NCBI GenBank assembly: GCA_963827545.1
Contig: CAWHBI010000036.1
Location: 1 to 64,000 of the forward strand
From: AWTP1-13 sp963827545
Lineage (GTDB): Bacteria > Pseudomonadota > Alphaproteobacteria > Rhizobiales > Hyphomicrobiaceae
Length of the DNA stretch: 64,000 nucleotides
Direction: 5' to 3'
Shown here: in pieces, positions 8,596 through 16,456 of the stretch
Position numbering within the stretch: position 1 is the first letter of the stretch
Layout of the letters: each line of letters begins with the position of its first letter
Notes under the pieces: generated by a model
The model's database searches: none
What the model was told of the DNA's origin: nothing
The model's input: the letters and a program-made list of their open reading frames with translations, nothing else
Program-made: the position numbers and the translations under genes

Positions 8596-9189
8596 GTGGA
8601 CAAGGCTAACGATCTCGGGGGAACGGAAACATGCATTGATGGTAGACTATGGCGTGCCGTGCGAACCGCCTCCCTGCTGGCTGGTGCCGGTCTCTCGTGC
8701 GCCTTGATGGTCAATCTATCAACGACCCTGATCTCCCAAACCAATAGTCATGCGACGGCGGCTCAACCCATCGTGAAAGCCTCCGACAAGTGGATAACGC
8801 TTGGGACAGAACCATCAGATGGCCAGGCTCTACCGAGCACGAGCCCTATCGAGCGCACGGCCGCCGGGACGGTGGCGAGGGAACAGAGGCGGCCACGTCA
8901 CAAACCCCCTGCAATCCAGCGCGCCAGCCATGGCCGCGAGATCGCGCCCTCTGATCGTGCTGGCCCTTACCTCTCGCGTCGCAGGGAGGGGCGCAAGGCC
9001 GTCCAGGCATCCGGCGCGTCAGGGATCAAAGGCTCTTTCGTGGGATCCGCGACGAGACGCTCCTCATCATCGCAAGCAAGCGCTTCCCGTCTCTTGAGCT
9101 CAGCCGCAACCGTTTCGCGCAGCCGCTTGTCATCTTCATCGGTCATGTATGGAGTTATGGCACACGGACCTACGACCCGTCTCCTGTAG
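8596..9189 (+). CDS. Possible single-span membrane protein, unknown function
   Basis: The frame opens with GTG at 8596, preceded by AGGAG eight bases upstream, and gives about 197 residues. Residues of about 24-48 (SLLAGAGLSCALMVNLSTTL) form one membrane segment or uncleaved signal anchor. The rest is hydrophilic, rich in Ser, Arg and Pro. The last 220 bp lie opposite another open frame (8967-9497, minus), and that tail looks like antisense composition (SSSSQASASR). So either this gene is shorter, is frameshifted, or one of the two frames is false. No family was recognised. Confidence 0.35.
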   Translation: MDKANDLGGTETCIDGRLWRAVRTASLLAGAGLSCALMVNLSTTLISQTNSHATAAQPIVKASDKWITLGTEPSDGQALPSTSPIERTAAGTVAREQRRPRHKPPAIQRASHGREIAPSDRAGPYLSRRREGRKAVQASGASGIKGSFVGSATRRSSSSQASASRLLSSAATVSRSRLSSSSVMYGVMAHGPTTRLL

Positions 9190-9497
9190 AGACCGTCCGT
9201 TTCCTGAGACCAGCCCTGCGCGAGCCGCCCTAGGGGCAACCTCCGCTCTCTTCCCTGAGGGGTTAGTCGAAAAACCTTAACCGCCGCTCTTGAGGATCCG
9301 ACGGATTCTATAATGACTGTCCTGATCTGATCGCCGTCACCTTGCTTGCAGATTAATCCTTTGCGGCCCTTGAGCACCCCAATGCGGAACGCAATCAACT
9401 GCTTGGCCTGCGCATATCCATCAATAAAGTTTGCCGCAAAAAAACCGCGCGCGAGCACGCTACTCTCCGCTATCAAATAAATGTCGAAGTTCGTCAC
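8967..9497 (-). CDS. Hypothetical protein, 176 aa
   Basis: The GTG start at 9497 has GGGGAAGAG about eleven bases upstream. The sequence is protein-like: an N-terminal part with hydrophobic patches (FDIYLIAES, GFFAANFIDGYAQAKQLIAF) and a strongly charged C-terminal half (DEDDKRLRETVAAELKRREA) that probably forms a helix. There is no signal peptide, so it is likely cytoplasmic. It overlaps the tail of the plus-strand frame at 8596-9189; of the two, this one has the better composition in the shared region. Function is unknown. Confidence 0.45.
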   Translation of the reverse strand: MTNFDIYLIAESSVLARGFFAANFIDGYAQAKQLIAFRIGVLKGRKGLICKQGDGDQIRTVIIESVGSSRAAVKVFRLTPQGRERRLPLGRLAQGWSQETDGLYRRRVVGPCAITPYMTDEDDKRLRETVAAELKRREALACDDEERLVADPTKEPLIPDAPDAWTALRPSLRRER

Positions 9498-9766
9498 CGT
9501 AACGACACTCTTCCCCTAGGACCGCGGGCTATGCACAAGCGGTCGGGGATGACACTGCACAGGTTATGCGTTGTGGTCGCATGATCGGGTCGGTTCAGCG
9601 ATCAGGTCTCTGGGCACCGACGACGATTACCCACACCCCGTCGTCGGTGCCCGTCGGGAGTGGGCTAGCGGGGAGGAGGGGTCCGGCCGACGGGCTGGAC
9701 CTCTTCGTTGCAACGGCGGCCAGTTCTGACCGTCGATCCGATACAGACCAACGGCGGAAAGCTTGC

Positions 9767-10207
9767 ATGTCGAAAATGATCCAGCTTGTCCAAGAAATGC
9801 ACGCGCGCCTGAACGAGATCGCCAATGGCGAACAGGCGCTCGTCCTGGCACTTGGTCACGCGCTGAGCCGCGTCGATCAGCAACTGTTACAGGATGTGCG
9901 CAATATCGCGGCGGAGCACGAGGCCCGGCGCGGTGCCATTCTGCTCGAGTTGGAAAGCTTCGCTTCCCGGATCGGCGCATTGCCGACGCTGCGCAAGCCG
10001 GTTGCGGGACCGACAAACAACGACCCTGTCGCCAATCCGGTTGCGACCACCAACAGCCGCCAACAGCACCTCGTCCAAGCTCCCTGGCCTCCATTTGCGA
10101 GCGACATGCAGGATGAAATTGATCTGTATTTCGAGGACCAGAGATCATCGAACGGAGGAATGAAGTACAGCGACCGAGCGTTGGCGCCGGTTCGCGCCAG
10201 CCGGTGA
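9767..10207 (+). CDS. Hypothetical helical protein, 146 aa
   Basis: The start at 9767 is preferred over the in-frame start at 9566, because GGCGGAAAG lies just upstream and the residues before it are of low-complexity composition. Residues 1-75 (QLVQEMHARLNEIANGEQAL, then HALSRVDQQLLQDVRNIAAEHEA) form heptad-like helices, suggesting a dimeric coiled coil. A Pro/Asn-rich linker and an acidic segment (QDEIDLYFEDQ) follow. It lies 60 bp upstream of the J-domain membrane protein and may be its operon partner. No known family was recognised. Confidence 0.6.
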   Translation: MSKMIQLVQEMHARLNEIANGEQALVLALGHALSRVDQQLLQDVRNIAAEHEARRGAILLELESFASRIGALPTLRKPVAGPTNNDPVANPVATTNSRQQHLVQAPWPPFASDMQDEIDLYFEDQRSSNGGMKYSDRALAPVRASR

Positions 10208-10267
10208 TGCTGGGTGTTGTGTCGGGTCTTCCACTGCCTGTCTGATGCATAACCCGGGGATTCGTCG

Positions 10268-11233
10268 ATGAGCACGCTGTATCAGGTACTCGGGCTTCCC
10301 CGCGGCGCCACCGAGCAACAGGTGAAAGCCGCCTTCCGCGGGCTGGCTCGGCGGTTTCATCCCGATCTCAATGCCGGCGACGAAACCGCCGAGCAGCGCT
10401 TCAAAGAGGTGAACCGCGCTCACGAGACCTTGGCCGATCCAGGATCGCGGGCAGCGTACGATCGTGCCCTGGCACGCAAGCTAGTGGATGCCCGGCGGCG
10501 ATTCTGGACCTTGGCGGCGACCGCAACCGCAACCTTCACGCTAACCGCCAGCGCGGTCTCCCTTGCGGTGTGGTGGGGTCACCACGCACGGGCGCGTCAG
10601 TCGGTGCAAGCCCAAGCACCGGGTATGGAGAACACCCCAGACACCCGCGCTCAGCAGGGAACGCATGGCAGCGAGGGGGCGAAGGCGTCGCCACGGGGGG
10701 GAGCCACGGCGGGCGCGTCACAGGGTCGGCGCAAAGGTTCGAGCTGGGCCACCTACCAAAATACCCGCTTCAGTTTCGCGCTCAAGTACCCAGTCGACGT
10801 GTTCGCTTTCGACACGGGGCCGGCCAATGACAATGTCCGCATTCTCGTGTCACGCGATGGCGACGCCGTGTTGCGTATCTTTGCCGCCGAGAACATCGCC
10901 GGCACGAAGCTCGCCCAATACCGCCGCTCGCTCATCGAAAAGCGCTACGCCGGCGCAGTCTTCGACCATACCCAGCAGCGCAAATCTTGGTTTGTCCTGT
11001 CCGGGACCCACGGCGACAAAGCGTTCTACGAGCGCGTCACGTTTTCCTGCGATGGCAGATCGATCCATGGATGGCAGATGATCTTCCCGCTGAGCGAGCG
11101 CACCCTCTACGACCTGGTCGCCGATGAGGTTCACCGCAATTACACGCACACCAGCGGGCCCGGCGCACGTTGCGGCGAGGTCAGGTCGAGGTCGTCGCAG
11201 AGTCACCGGCCCCCAGAGGATGGAGGGGGTTGA
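10268..11233 (+). CDS. J-domain membrane protein with C-terminal extracytoplasmic domain
   Basis: The protein has 321 residues. Residues 1-68 form a DnaJ-type J domain, with the HPD motif at 31-33 and helix IV (FKEVNRAHETLADPGSRAAYD). A basic stretch (ARRRFW) precedes one membrane helix at about 80-103. A Gly/Ser/Gln-rich linker follows, then a folded domain of about 140 residues with two cysteines. The J domain would recruit and stimulate a DnaK chaperone at the membrane, while the C-terminal domain is probably periplasmic. DnaJ's G/F and zinc regions are absent. The start has GGGGA seven bases upstream. A shorter relative with the same J-TM layout lies at 19294-19617. Confidence 0.85.
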   Translation: MSTLYQVLGLPRGATEQQVKAAFRGLARRFHPDLNAGDETAEQRFKEVNRAHETLADPGSRAAYDRALARKLVDARRRFWTLAATATATFTLTASAVSLAVWWGHHARARQSVQAQAPGMENTPDTRAQQGTHGSEGAKASPRGGATAGASQGRRKGSSWATYQNTRFSFALKYPVDVFAFDTGPANDNVRILVSRDGDAVLRIFAAENIAGTKLAQYRRSLIEKRYAGAVFDHTQQRKSWFVLSGTHGDKAFYERVTFSCDGRSIHGWQMIFPLSERTLYDLVADEVHRNYTHTSGPGARCGEVRSRSSQSHRPPEDGGG

Positions 11234-11267
11234 GTCGAGGAGGGAAGCCATGGACCGCGCCGTGGCG

Positions 11268-11462
11268 TCAACTCCCCGCGTAGGTCCGGCGCAGCGTGTA
11301 TGTCTCACCCGGCCGTGTGCAAAAACCCATCTTCAGCGGCGCCGCTTCTTGGCGGAGCGCCTCGAGCCGAGCCGCGCACGTGGAGGCCGGCAAGACCTCG
11401 TGACGCAGGATCATGTCCCCGGCTGGGCTGAGCGTGATCAGGACATAGATCAACATTTCCAT
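11268..11462 (-). CDS. Small hypothetical protein, 64 aa
   Basis: The start chosen is the ATG at 11462, preceded by AGGGA; the longer frame to 11522 adds only Arg-rich residues. The 64 residues contain a short N-terminal hydrophobic patch (MLIYVLITLS) too short for a clear signal, and two cysteines (STCAARLEAL, MGFCTRPGETYTL). The sequence is protein-like but matches no family I recognise. It converges on the J-domain gene with a 34 bp gap. Confidence 0.5.
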   Translation of the reverse strand: MEMLIYVLITLSPAGDMILRHEVLPASTCAARLEALRQEAAPLKMGFCTRPGETYTLRRTYAGS

Positions 11463-11579
11463 GGTGTCCCTAAGTCTCCGCCTGCGCCGCTGGAGGGTGC
11501 CAGGCCCGGGCGGGTCTGACACCCCAATACCGCAGCAGGATAGCGGCCGGTGCTGACATAGGATCCCTGGGACTTTCCG

Positions 11580-12320
11580 CTAGCGGCCGAAGCCCCAACC
11601 CCAGGCGCTACCGCCAAATTTGTAGGTCAATGTCAACCGTGCGGTGTGGATCGAGGGCTCGACATCGACGTTTGTAAGGCCGTCCGCTGACACGAATGTC
11701 TCGCTATCGAACTCCGAGAACCGGTATTCCAGCCGCAAGTACCAATTGTTCTGCAGCCTGGTATCGACGCCCACGCCGACGAAGTACCCGCTGAATCTAT
11801 CGTCGCCTGAGAGACCCAAGCCGGCGAACGTGGCAGATGAGTCGAACTTCGCCTCCGTATACCCAGCCGTGGCGTACCACAGCGTGGCCGGGCTCGAGAG
11901 CCAGCCAAACCTCGCTCCAATCGACCAGGAATTATTGTGGTCAACCGACGCGTTGAACGCGCCGCTGCCTGCCGAGAGACTGGTATTGATGTTGGAGAAG
12001 TCGTAGTCGACGAACACGCCGAACACAGTGACCGAGCCGACCTGCCAATCCCATCCGACAATCGCGGTGCCGAAGAAACCCTCTCCCCCTACGCCGTCGA
12101 AGCTGAAGACGTTGGCCCCGCCATTCTGCACTGAGATGTCGTGGACAACAGCCCCCGCGCCGACGCCTGCGCCAACATAGAAGCCGCTCCAGATCGGAAG
12201 AGGTTCGTAGATCGGGGTCGGGGCAGCTATCGTGGCAGGCCGGCGAGAAATTCCATCAGCCACGGCACTGCTCGTCATTAGCAACAGGGCGGCCGCTGCG
12301 CTCACTATCGACTTTTTCAT
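11580..12320 (-). CDS. Outer-membrane beta-barrel protein (Omp25/31-like)
   Basis: The protein has 246 residues. The start at 12320 is set by a typical Sec signal (MKKSIVSAAAALLLMTSSAVADG) and AGGA seven bases upstream; the frame to 12461 is a spurious extension. The mature part begins with a Pro-rich segment (APTPIYEPLP) and WSGFYVGAGVGAG, the hallmark of the alphaproteobacterial porin/Omp25-31 family. Amphipathic strands follow, such as WSIGARFGWLSS, LWYATAGYTEAKF, NNWYLRLEYRFSEF and HTARLTLTYKFGG, consistent with an eight-stranded barrel. The terminal residues are GFGR rather than the usual aromatic, so the last strand is followed by a short tail. Its role is probably structural or a minor pore. 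Confidence 0.88.
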   Translation of the reverse strand: MKKSIVSAAAALLLMTSSAVADGISRRPATIAAPTPIYEPLPIWSGFYVGAGVGAGAVVHDISVQNGGANVFSFDGVGGEGFFGTAIVGWDWQVGSVTVFGVFVDYDFSNINTSLSAGSGAFNASVDHNNSWSIGARFGWLSSPATLWYATAGYTEAKFDSSATFAGLGLSGDDRFSGYFVGVGVDTRLQNNWYLRLEYRFSEFDSETFVSADGLTNVDVEPSIHTARLTLTYKFGGSAWGWGFGR

Positions 12321-12565
12321 GTGGAGGTCCTGTGGTCTGGTACGCAGCACGCAAACACCGCATTTTGCGCGGAAACTTGATGTGACGCGCAGCGCCAAAC
12401 TATTGGCACAGGATTGGGCAGCGCAGAACCCTTGGGTAGGCGAACTTCGCCTGGAATGCAAAGCTCAACAGCTACCAAACGGAAGTGTTTTCCCTTCTGA
12501 AGAAACCCGGTCACTGAACTCTATCAGATAACAAACATATCCCGTCGCAATGTCTGCTGCTGCGA

Positions 12566-12874
12566 ATGGTGTGCAGTGCCGAAACTGCGGGCATAACGGC
12601 CGTGTGTTGCGACAGTCACGACGTCAACTCGGGCCAGGACGAAATCGACCTGTCGGCCATCGATGCCAACGGCGCGCCCGAAGGCGACCAGGCCTTCGTC
12701 TTCATCGCCGATCCCGCCCACTACACCGGCGATTGGACCGGCGTGGCGTGGCAGACCACGGCGGCCAACTGCATCGCCACGCTCAACGTCTCGATCGACG
12801 GGGACAACGCGGCCGAGATGCAGATCTACATGTCGCACCCGTATCAGTTCACGGCGGGCGACTTCATCCTTTAG
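12566..12874 (+). pseudogene. Relic of an RTX/serralysin-type secreted protein (C-terminal piece)
   Basis: The translated piece matches only the extreme C-terminus of RTX proteins: SGQDEIDLSAIDAN, then GDQAFVFIAD, then LNVSIDGDNAAEMQIYMSHP, ending in FTAGDFIL and stop. This is the layout of the peptidase M10 serralysin C-terminal/type I secretion region, which normally follows GGxGxD calcium-binding repeats. Upstream, neither those repeats nor any catalytic domain can be found in any frame, and the residues just before (VCCDSHDVN) look like a decayed version. So only about 85 codons of a once larger secreted protein survive. There is no plausible ribosome site. Confidence 0.7.
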
Positions 12875-13197
12875 CCGCATCCTCTACCCGCGGCGGACAC
12901 GGCGCGAGCTGCGCAAGCCTCTCGGCGCGGGGTGTTCTGGGTGGCATCGCCATGCCAGCGGCGGTGGCCATGTCCAGGTGCCTGCTCGGCATGGCGAAGG
13001 CCGCTGAGAAAGCGCAGTTTGGGCGGGCCGCGGGGTCGCTTGGGTGAGACCACTCTTACCCACGCGGCAGCGGCGGTTTGCGCGGCACATCGTGCGCATC
13101 AGCGCCGCTGGCCGGTCGGCGTGCGATGAGACGCGCCGTCCCTCGAACCTTTGCCCGCGCCTCCCCATCGACGCCCACCGTCCACACCCAAGAGATC
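12875..13197. other. Gap after the RTX relic, 323 bp
   Basis: Highly GC-rich sequence with overlapping Arg-rich open frames, none convincing. It may include more decayed material. The promoter of the gene at 13198 should lie here. Confidence 0.4.
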
Positions 13198-14181
13198 ATG
13201 GACTGGCGCCTCCATGAGCAGCACAATCGGCCCGTTTACCTTAACGCAGCCCGAGCGGCGGACGACCCGTCGACGTGCCCCAAGAGCCACCTGTACCTAG
13301 CCAGCGTTTTGTGCCAAAACATGGTGGGGGATGAGCGGGTTCAGCGCATGAGTCAGTGGCTGATCGACGACAGGGGAAAGGTCTGGACGCGCGTCGATCG
13401 GCTGCGCGCAGCCCTCGGCACGGCGCTTGGTCCCGCAGAGCTTTACAAGTATGCCGTCGAGAATCTCGGCTACGTGGCGATCGAAGATCGCCATCGCGCG
13501 ATCTGGCTGAAGCTTCGCCCGCGCGCCGTGTCGCAAACCACGCTCGCGGCCGCGCTCTATTGGATCGGCGAGTGCTCCGCCGAAAGGATTGTCGTCTCCA
13601 GTTTTGACGGCACATGGCAACACAAGGTGGTGGGCAGTGCCGCCGCCGCGATCGAGCGGCTTGCTGCGCTCGAAATCGGCACGTCCGACCAGCGCCGTGG
13701 AGATTTCTTGCGCCAGCGCCTGACGGGTGAGCCCAAGGGCGAGCTTCGCGATCTCGTCGAGCAATGGCGAGCAAACCAGGCAGTGCAGCTTAGCCATGAC
13801 TTGCTGCAGGGAAGCGTTGGCGGCCGCTATATGATCCTCAGGCGCACCCAGTGGTCTCGCCGGCTTGAGATCCGTGATGTGGGGCGTGGCTTCATCGTGT
13901 ACGACGACAACTGGTTGGCGCAGGCCGTTGGATTACGTTTCGAAGATCAGCCGGACTACCTTTACGGGAAATGGGCTGCCGAAGCGTACTACGAAGCAAG
14001 CGAGACACAGCAACCCATCATCGACAACATTGACGCGCTGATTGATACGCCTGGGCGCGGAAAATCGCGGGTGCAGTATCAGCGCCTCGTTCTACCTTTC
14101 CGGGAACCGTCAGGGGACCACGTTTTGCTTTGCGCGTCCCTGATCGACCGTTCGATCGACCTCCGCGTCGAAGCTGCTTAG
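13198..14181 (+). CDS. Hypothetical protein with PAS-like C-terminal region
   Basis: The start is uncertain; 13198 (MDWRLHEQHN) is preferred over the in-frame start at 13078 because the intervening residues are Arg/Ser-rich. That gives about 327 residues and no signal peptide. The C-terminal ~110 residues (RRLEIRDVGRGFIVYDDN, then YGKWAAEAYYEASE, then VLPFREPSGDHVLLCASLID) resemble the PAS-like domain common in Rhodospirillales and Hyphomicrobiales proteins, in which the last strand reports on cofactor or ligand state. The N-terminal 200 residues are unassigned. Its 3' end overlaps the minus-strand gene at 14110 by 72 bp, both frames staying protein-like. Confidence 0.6.
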   Translation: MDWRLHEQHNRPVYLNAARAADDPSTCPKSHLYLASVLCQNMVGDERVQRMSQWLIDDRGKVWTRVDRLRAALGTALGPAELYKYAVENLGYVAIEDRHRAIWLKLRPRAVSQTTLAAALYWIGECSAERIVVSSFDGTWQHKVVGSAAAAIERLAALEIGTSDQRRGDFLRQRLTGEPKGELRDLVEQWRANQAVQLSHDLLQGSVGGRYMILRRTQWSRRLEIRDVGRGFIVYDDNWLAQAVGLRFEDQPDYLYGKWAAEAYYEASETQQPIIDNIDALIDTPGRGKSRVQYQRLVLPFREPSGDHVLLCASLIDRSIDLRVEAA

Positions 14182-14943
14182 GAATTGCTCGAGATCAGTG
14201 AGGAGCTGCGCCGCCTCCATCCAGACAAAGGCGAAACGGAGATCACCGATCGCAAAATTGCGAATACTCACGTCCCAATCGATGTTGGTGTAGCCGCACC
14301 TCTCCGCCATTCCACCTTTGATGACCCCTTCGGCCATCATGCTGACCGTAAAATCGGAGTTCCAGCGTGAGAATGCATAAGCTCTCGATATGCGGGGCAG
14401 AATGCAAGAGAGGAAGCGCCCGCGGTAGTCCGGGTGATACCAGCCGCCACCCGAAAAGACGACACGGCCGCTGACATTGCGTGTGGCTTGTGCGGTGACG
14501 AGGCAGGATTCGCCACGAGCGCGGGCTGCGGACGCGTCGGGATAGTAAAGGGACAGATCGCTCGCTGCATCATAGAATGTCGTCTGGTCGAGGGGGTAAA
14601 ATCGGGCCGCCTGGGTCGCAACCACGGTGCCGTTTCGATTGCGCCCGAGAATGCAAAAACCGTTGCCTGTCGAAAAATTGCCCATTCGGGGGTGGAATAT
14701 GGGGATAAGGGGACGCCAGCTATCCCGGTTCTGCTCGTTTACTTGAGCGAACTCTTCGGGGGTGCCGAATGCAAGGGATATCCCGCGGTCACGGGCCGCA
14801 TTGTCGGCTTTCAAGAAGAAGTGCCCGAGCCGGCTTATGGGGCCATGCTCCAGGTGGATTTCGCTCAGGAACGTGCTCTGAGCGGCGGCTGGGCTGTGAG
14901 AGCTGGACGGAACCAGCGTTCGGCGGCGCTGCGGGCGTGCCAT
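14110..14943 (-). CDS. Hypothetical protein, possible GNAT-fold acyltransferase
   Basis: The protein has 277 residues; the start has GGGAG eight bases upstream. Residues of about 60-230 contain GFCILGRNRNGTVVATQAARF and GGGWYHPDYRGRFLSCILPR. The latter recalls the Arg/Gly-x-x-Gly acyl-CoA pyrophosphate loop of GNAT acyltransferases, followed by an aromatic-rich helix. This is a resemblance in pattern, not a firm assignment. It is divergent from the XRE regulator at 15062 (118 bp apart), which may control it, and close to the E1-like and MFS genes, suggesting a shared small-molecule or peptide pathway. The tail overlaps the convergent gene at 13198-14181. Confidence 0.6.
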   Translation of the reverse strand: MARPQRRRTLVPSSSHSPAAAQSTFLSEIHLEHGPISRLGHFFLKADNAARDRGISLAFGTPEEFAQVNEQNRDSWRPLIPIFHPRMGNFSTGNGFCILGRNRNGTVVATQAARFYPLDQTTFYDAASDLSLYYPDASAARARGESCLVTAQATRNVSGRVVFSGGGWYHPDYRGRFLSCILPRISRAYAFSRWNSDFTVSMMAEGVIKGGMAERCGYTNIDWDVSIRNFAIGDLRFAFVWMEAAQLLTDLEQFLSSFDAEVDRTVDQGRAKQNVVP

Positions 14944-15061
14944 GGCATTTTCTCCCTGAGGTTGCCATGTCCGCTCAGACCGATTCCATCACCTCTGGCA
15001 ACGGCGATCACCGCATTTCCCCAGCCGCTATTCTTGATTGACGTTCAAAGGAATTTGCGAA

Positions 15062-15352
15062 ATGACCGATCGTTCCGAGGCGAAACACGGCCGGTCTGGA
15101 AACGTGGATTCTCACGTCGGCAGCAGGCTCAGAATGCGGCGGCTCATGCTCGGGATCACCCGGGAGGATTTGGCGAGTGCAGTGCGTATCGGCCTGCAGG
15201 AAATGCGGGATTACGAGGACGGCCAAAACCGGGTAAGTGCGAACAGGCTCTGCAGATTTGCGATGCAGCTGTGCGTCCCCGTTGCCTGGTTTTTCGAAGG
15301 ACTGAACGATCCGCGCGACACGCCGCGGACCGACGTGCAAGTCGGCAACTGA
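15062..15352 (+). CDS. XRE-family transcriptional regulator (HTH), 96 aa
   Basis: The start at 15062 is supported by AAGGA nine bases upstream; the frame to 15038 is an extension. Residues of about 20-80 form a Cro/CI-type helix-turn-helix (LRMRRLMLGITREDLASAV, then QEMRDYEDGQNRVSANRL), followed by the VPVAWFFEGL segment typical of a group of alphaproteobacterial XRE regulators. A related longer protein is encoded at 21093. It lies between the divergent possible acyltransferase and the E1-like gene, so it probably regulates that cluster. Confidence 0.85.
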   Translation: MTDRSEAKHGRSGNVDSHVGSRLRMRRLMLGITREDLASAVRIGLQEMRDYEDGQNRVSANRLCRFAMQLCVPVAWFFEGLNDPRDTPRTDVQVGN

Positions 15353-15552
15353 CATTCCCAGGATGACGCGGCTGCGTCGCCGTGCGCGCCGGCGCTGGGT
15401 GACAGGGCAACAATGCCGTGCGCGGCGTCGGCTCATCCACAGGGCGCCACGGGGGACAGGCCGTATCGCGGATACGAATCGCGGTACCTGCTGGCTGCGG
15501 GCAGGTTTCCAATCGTCTGCGGCTGCCGATCCTGGCGCCGGGGAGGTGACAG

Positions 15553-16389
15553 ATGCTGGCAGCGTATGACCGTCACACCATCTTCAGCCGCATGCCCGAG
15601 CTCGTCAATTTCAACGATATTGACACGCTCGAAACCAAGACCGTGGCGATCCCCGGTTGCGGGGGCGTCGGCTTCAGTTCGGCGGAGTGCTTGGTCAGGA
15701 TGGGCGTGGGCAGGGTCAGGATCTCGGACTTCGACACCTTCGGACCAGAGAATGTCAGCCGGCAGCTGGGTGCGACGTCCGCGACCATGGGACAGAAGAA
15801 GGTTGCGGTTCTCGCAGAGCGCCTTCATGCGATCAACCCCTCGCTCGTCATTGATGCCACCGAAGGGATCGGCGAGCACATGATCGGCGAGTTCATGGGC
15901 GGCGTTGACATCGTCTGCGATGCCGTCGACTTCTTTGCCATAGGGGCACGGCGGCTGCTGCACCGGGAAGCCCGCAGTCGCCGCATTCCTCTGGTCTTCA
16001 CGGCCCCCTCGGCCTTTGGCTGCACACTGCAGATTCTCGACAACTCGGGCGCGACGCTGGACGAATTCTTTGATCTGCGGGATGAGCAGAGCGACGAGCA
16101 GAACCTGGCCAATTTTGCCATTGGCATCAATCCCGCACGCCTCTCCCGGCACTATCACAGGGCGCCCAATCTGGGCGTCGGCAAGCGCGGGGCCGTCAGC
16201 AGCGGCTGCTTCTTGGCGTCCGCGCTGACGAGCACCGTGGTGCTGCGTCGACTGCTCGGCGAGAGGATGGCCCTCAAGCCGCTTCCTTATCTCTACGCGA
16301 TTGATTTCGTCATGGGTCGGTTTGTCGAGATGCACATCCCGGGCGGAGTGAAAGCCATCAAGGCCAACCCCGAAAAGTACGCCCAGTAG
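15553..16389 (+). CDS. ThiF/E1-like adenylyltransferase family protein
   Basis: The protein has 278 residues with a GGAGG ribosome site seven bases before the ATG. The N-terminal Rossmann part shows the E1 signature: GCGGVG at 35-40, SDFDTF around 59-63, ENVSRQ at 66-71 and a following lysine (K83), all expected for ATP binding and adenylation. VCDAVDFF (121-128) matches the later Asp-containing strand. The CxxC zinc pairs of ThiF/MoeB are absent, and no obvious catalytic thioester cysteine is present, so it may adenylate a substrate without sulfur transfer. It lacks thi or moa neighbours; instead it sits with an XRE regulator and an MFS exporter. Partner and product are unknown. Confidence 0.85.
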   Translation: MLAAYDRHTIFSRMPELVNFNDIDTLETKTVAIPGCGGVGFSSAECLVRMGVGRVRISDFDTFGPENVSRQLGATSATMGQKKVAVLAERLHAINPSLVIDATEGIGEHMIGEFMGGVDIVCDAVDFFAIGARRLLHREARSRRIPLVFTAPSAFGCTLQILDNSGATLDEFFDLRDEQSDEQNLANFAIGINPARLSRHYHRAPNLGVGKRGAVSSGCFLASALTSTVVLRRLLGERMALKPLPYLYAIDFVMGRFVEMHIPGGVKAIKANPEKYAQ

Positions 16390-16456
16390 TGTTGCAAGCA
16401 CGCCGGGATTGGACAGCTGCAAGCGCGTCGACGCGGGAATTCAGAAGAGAAACGAG

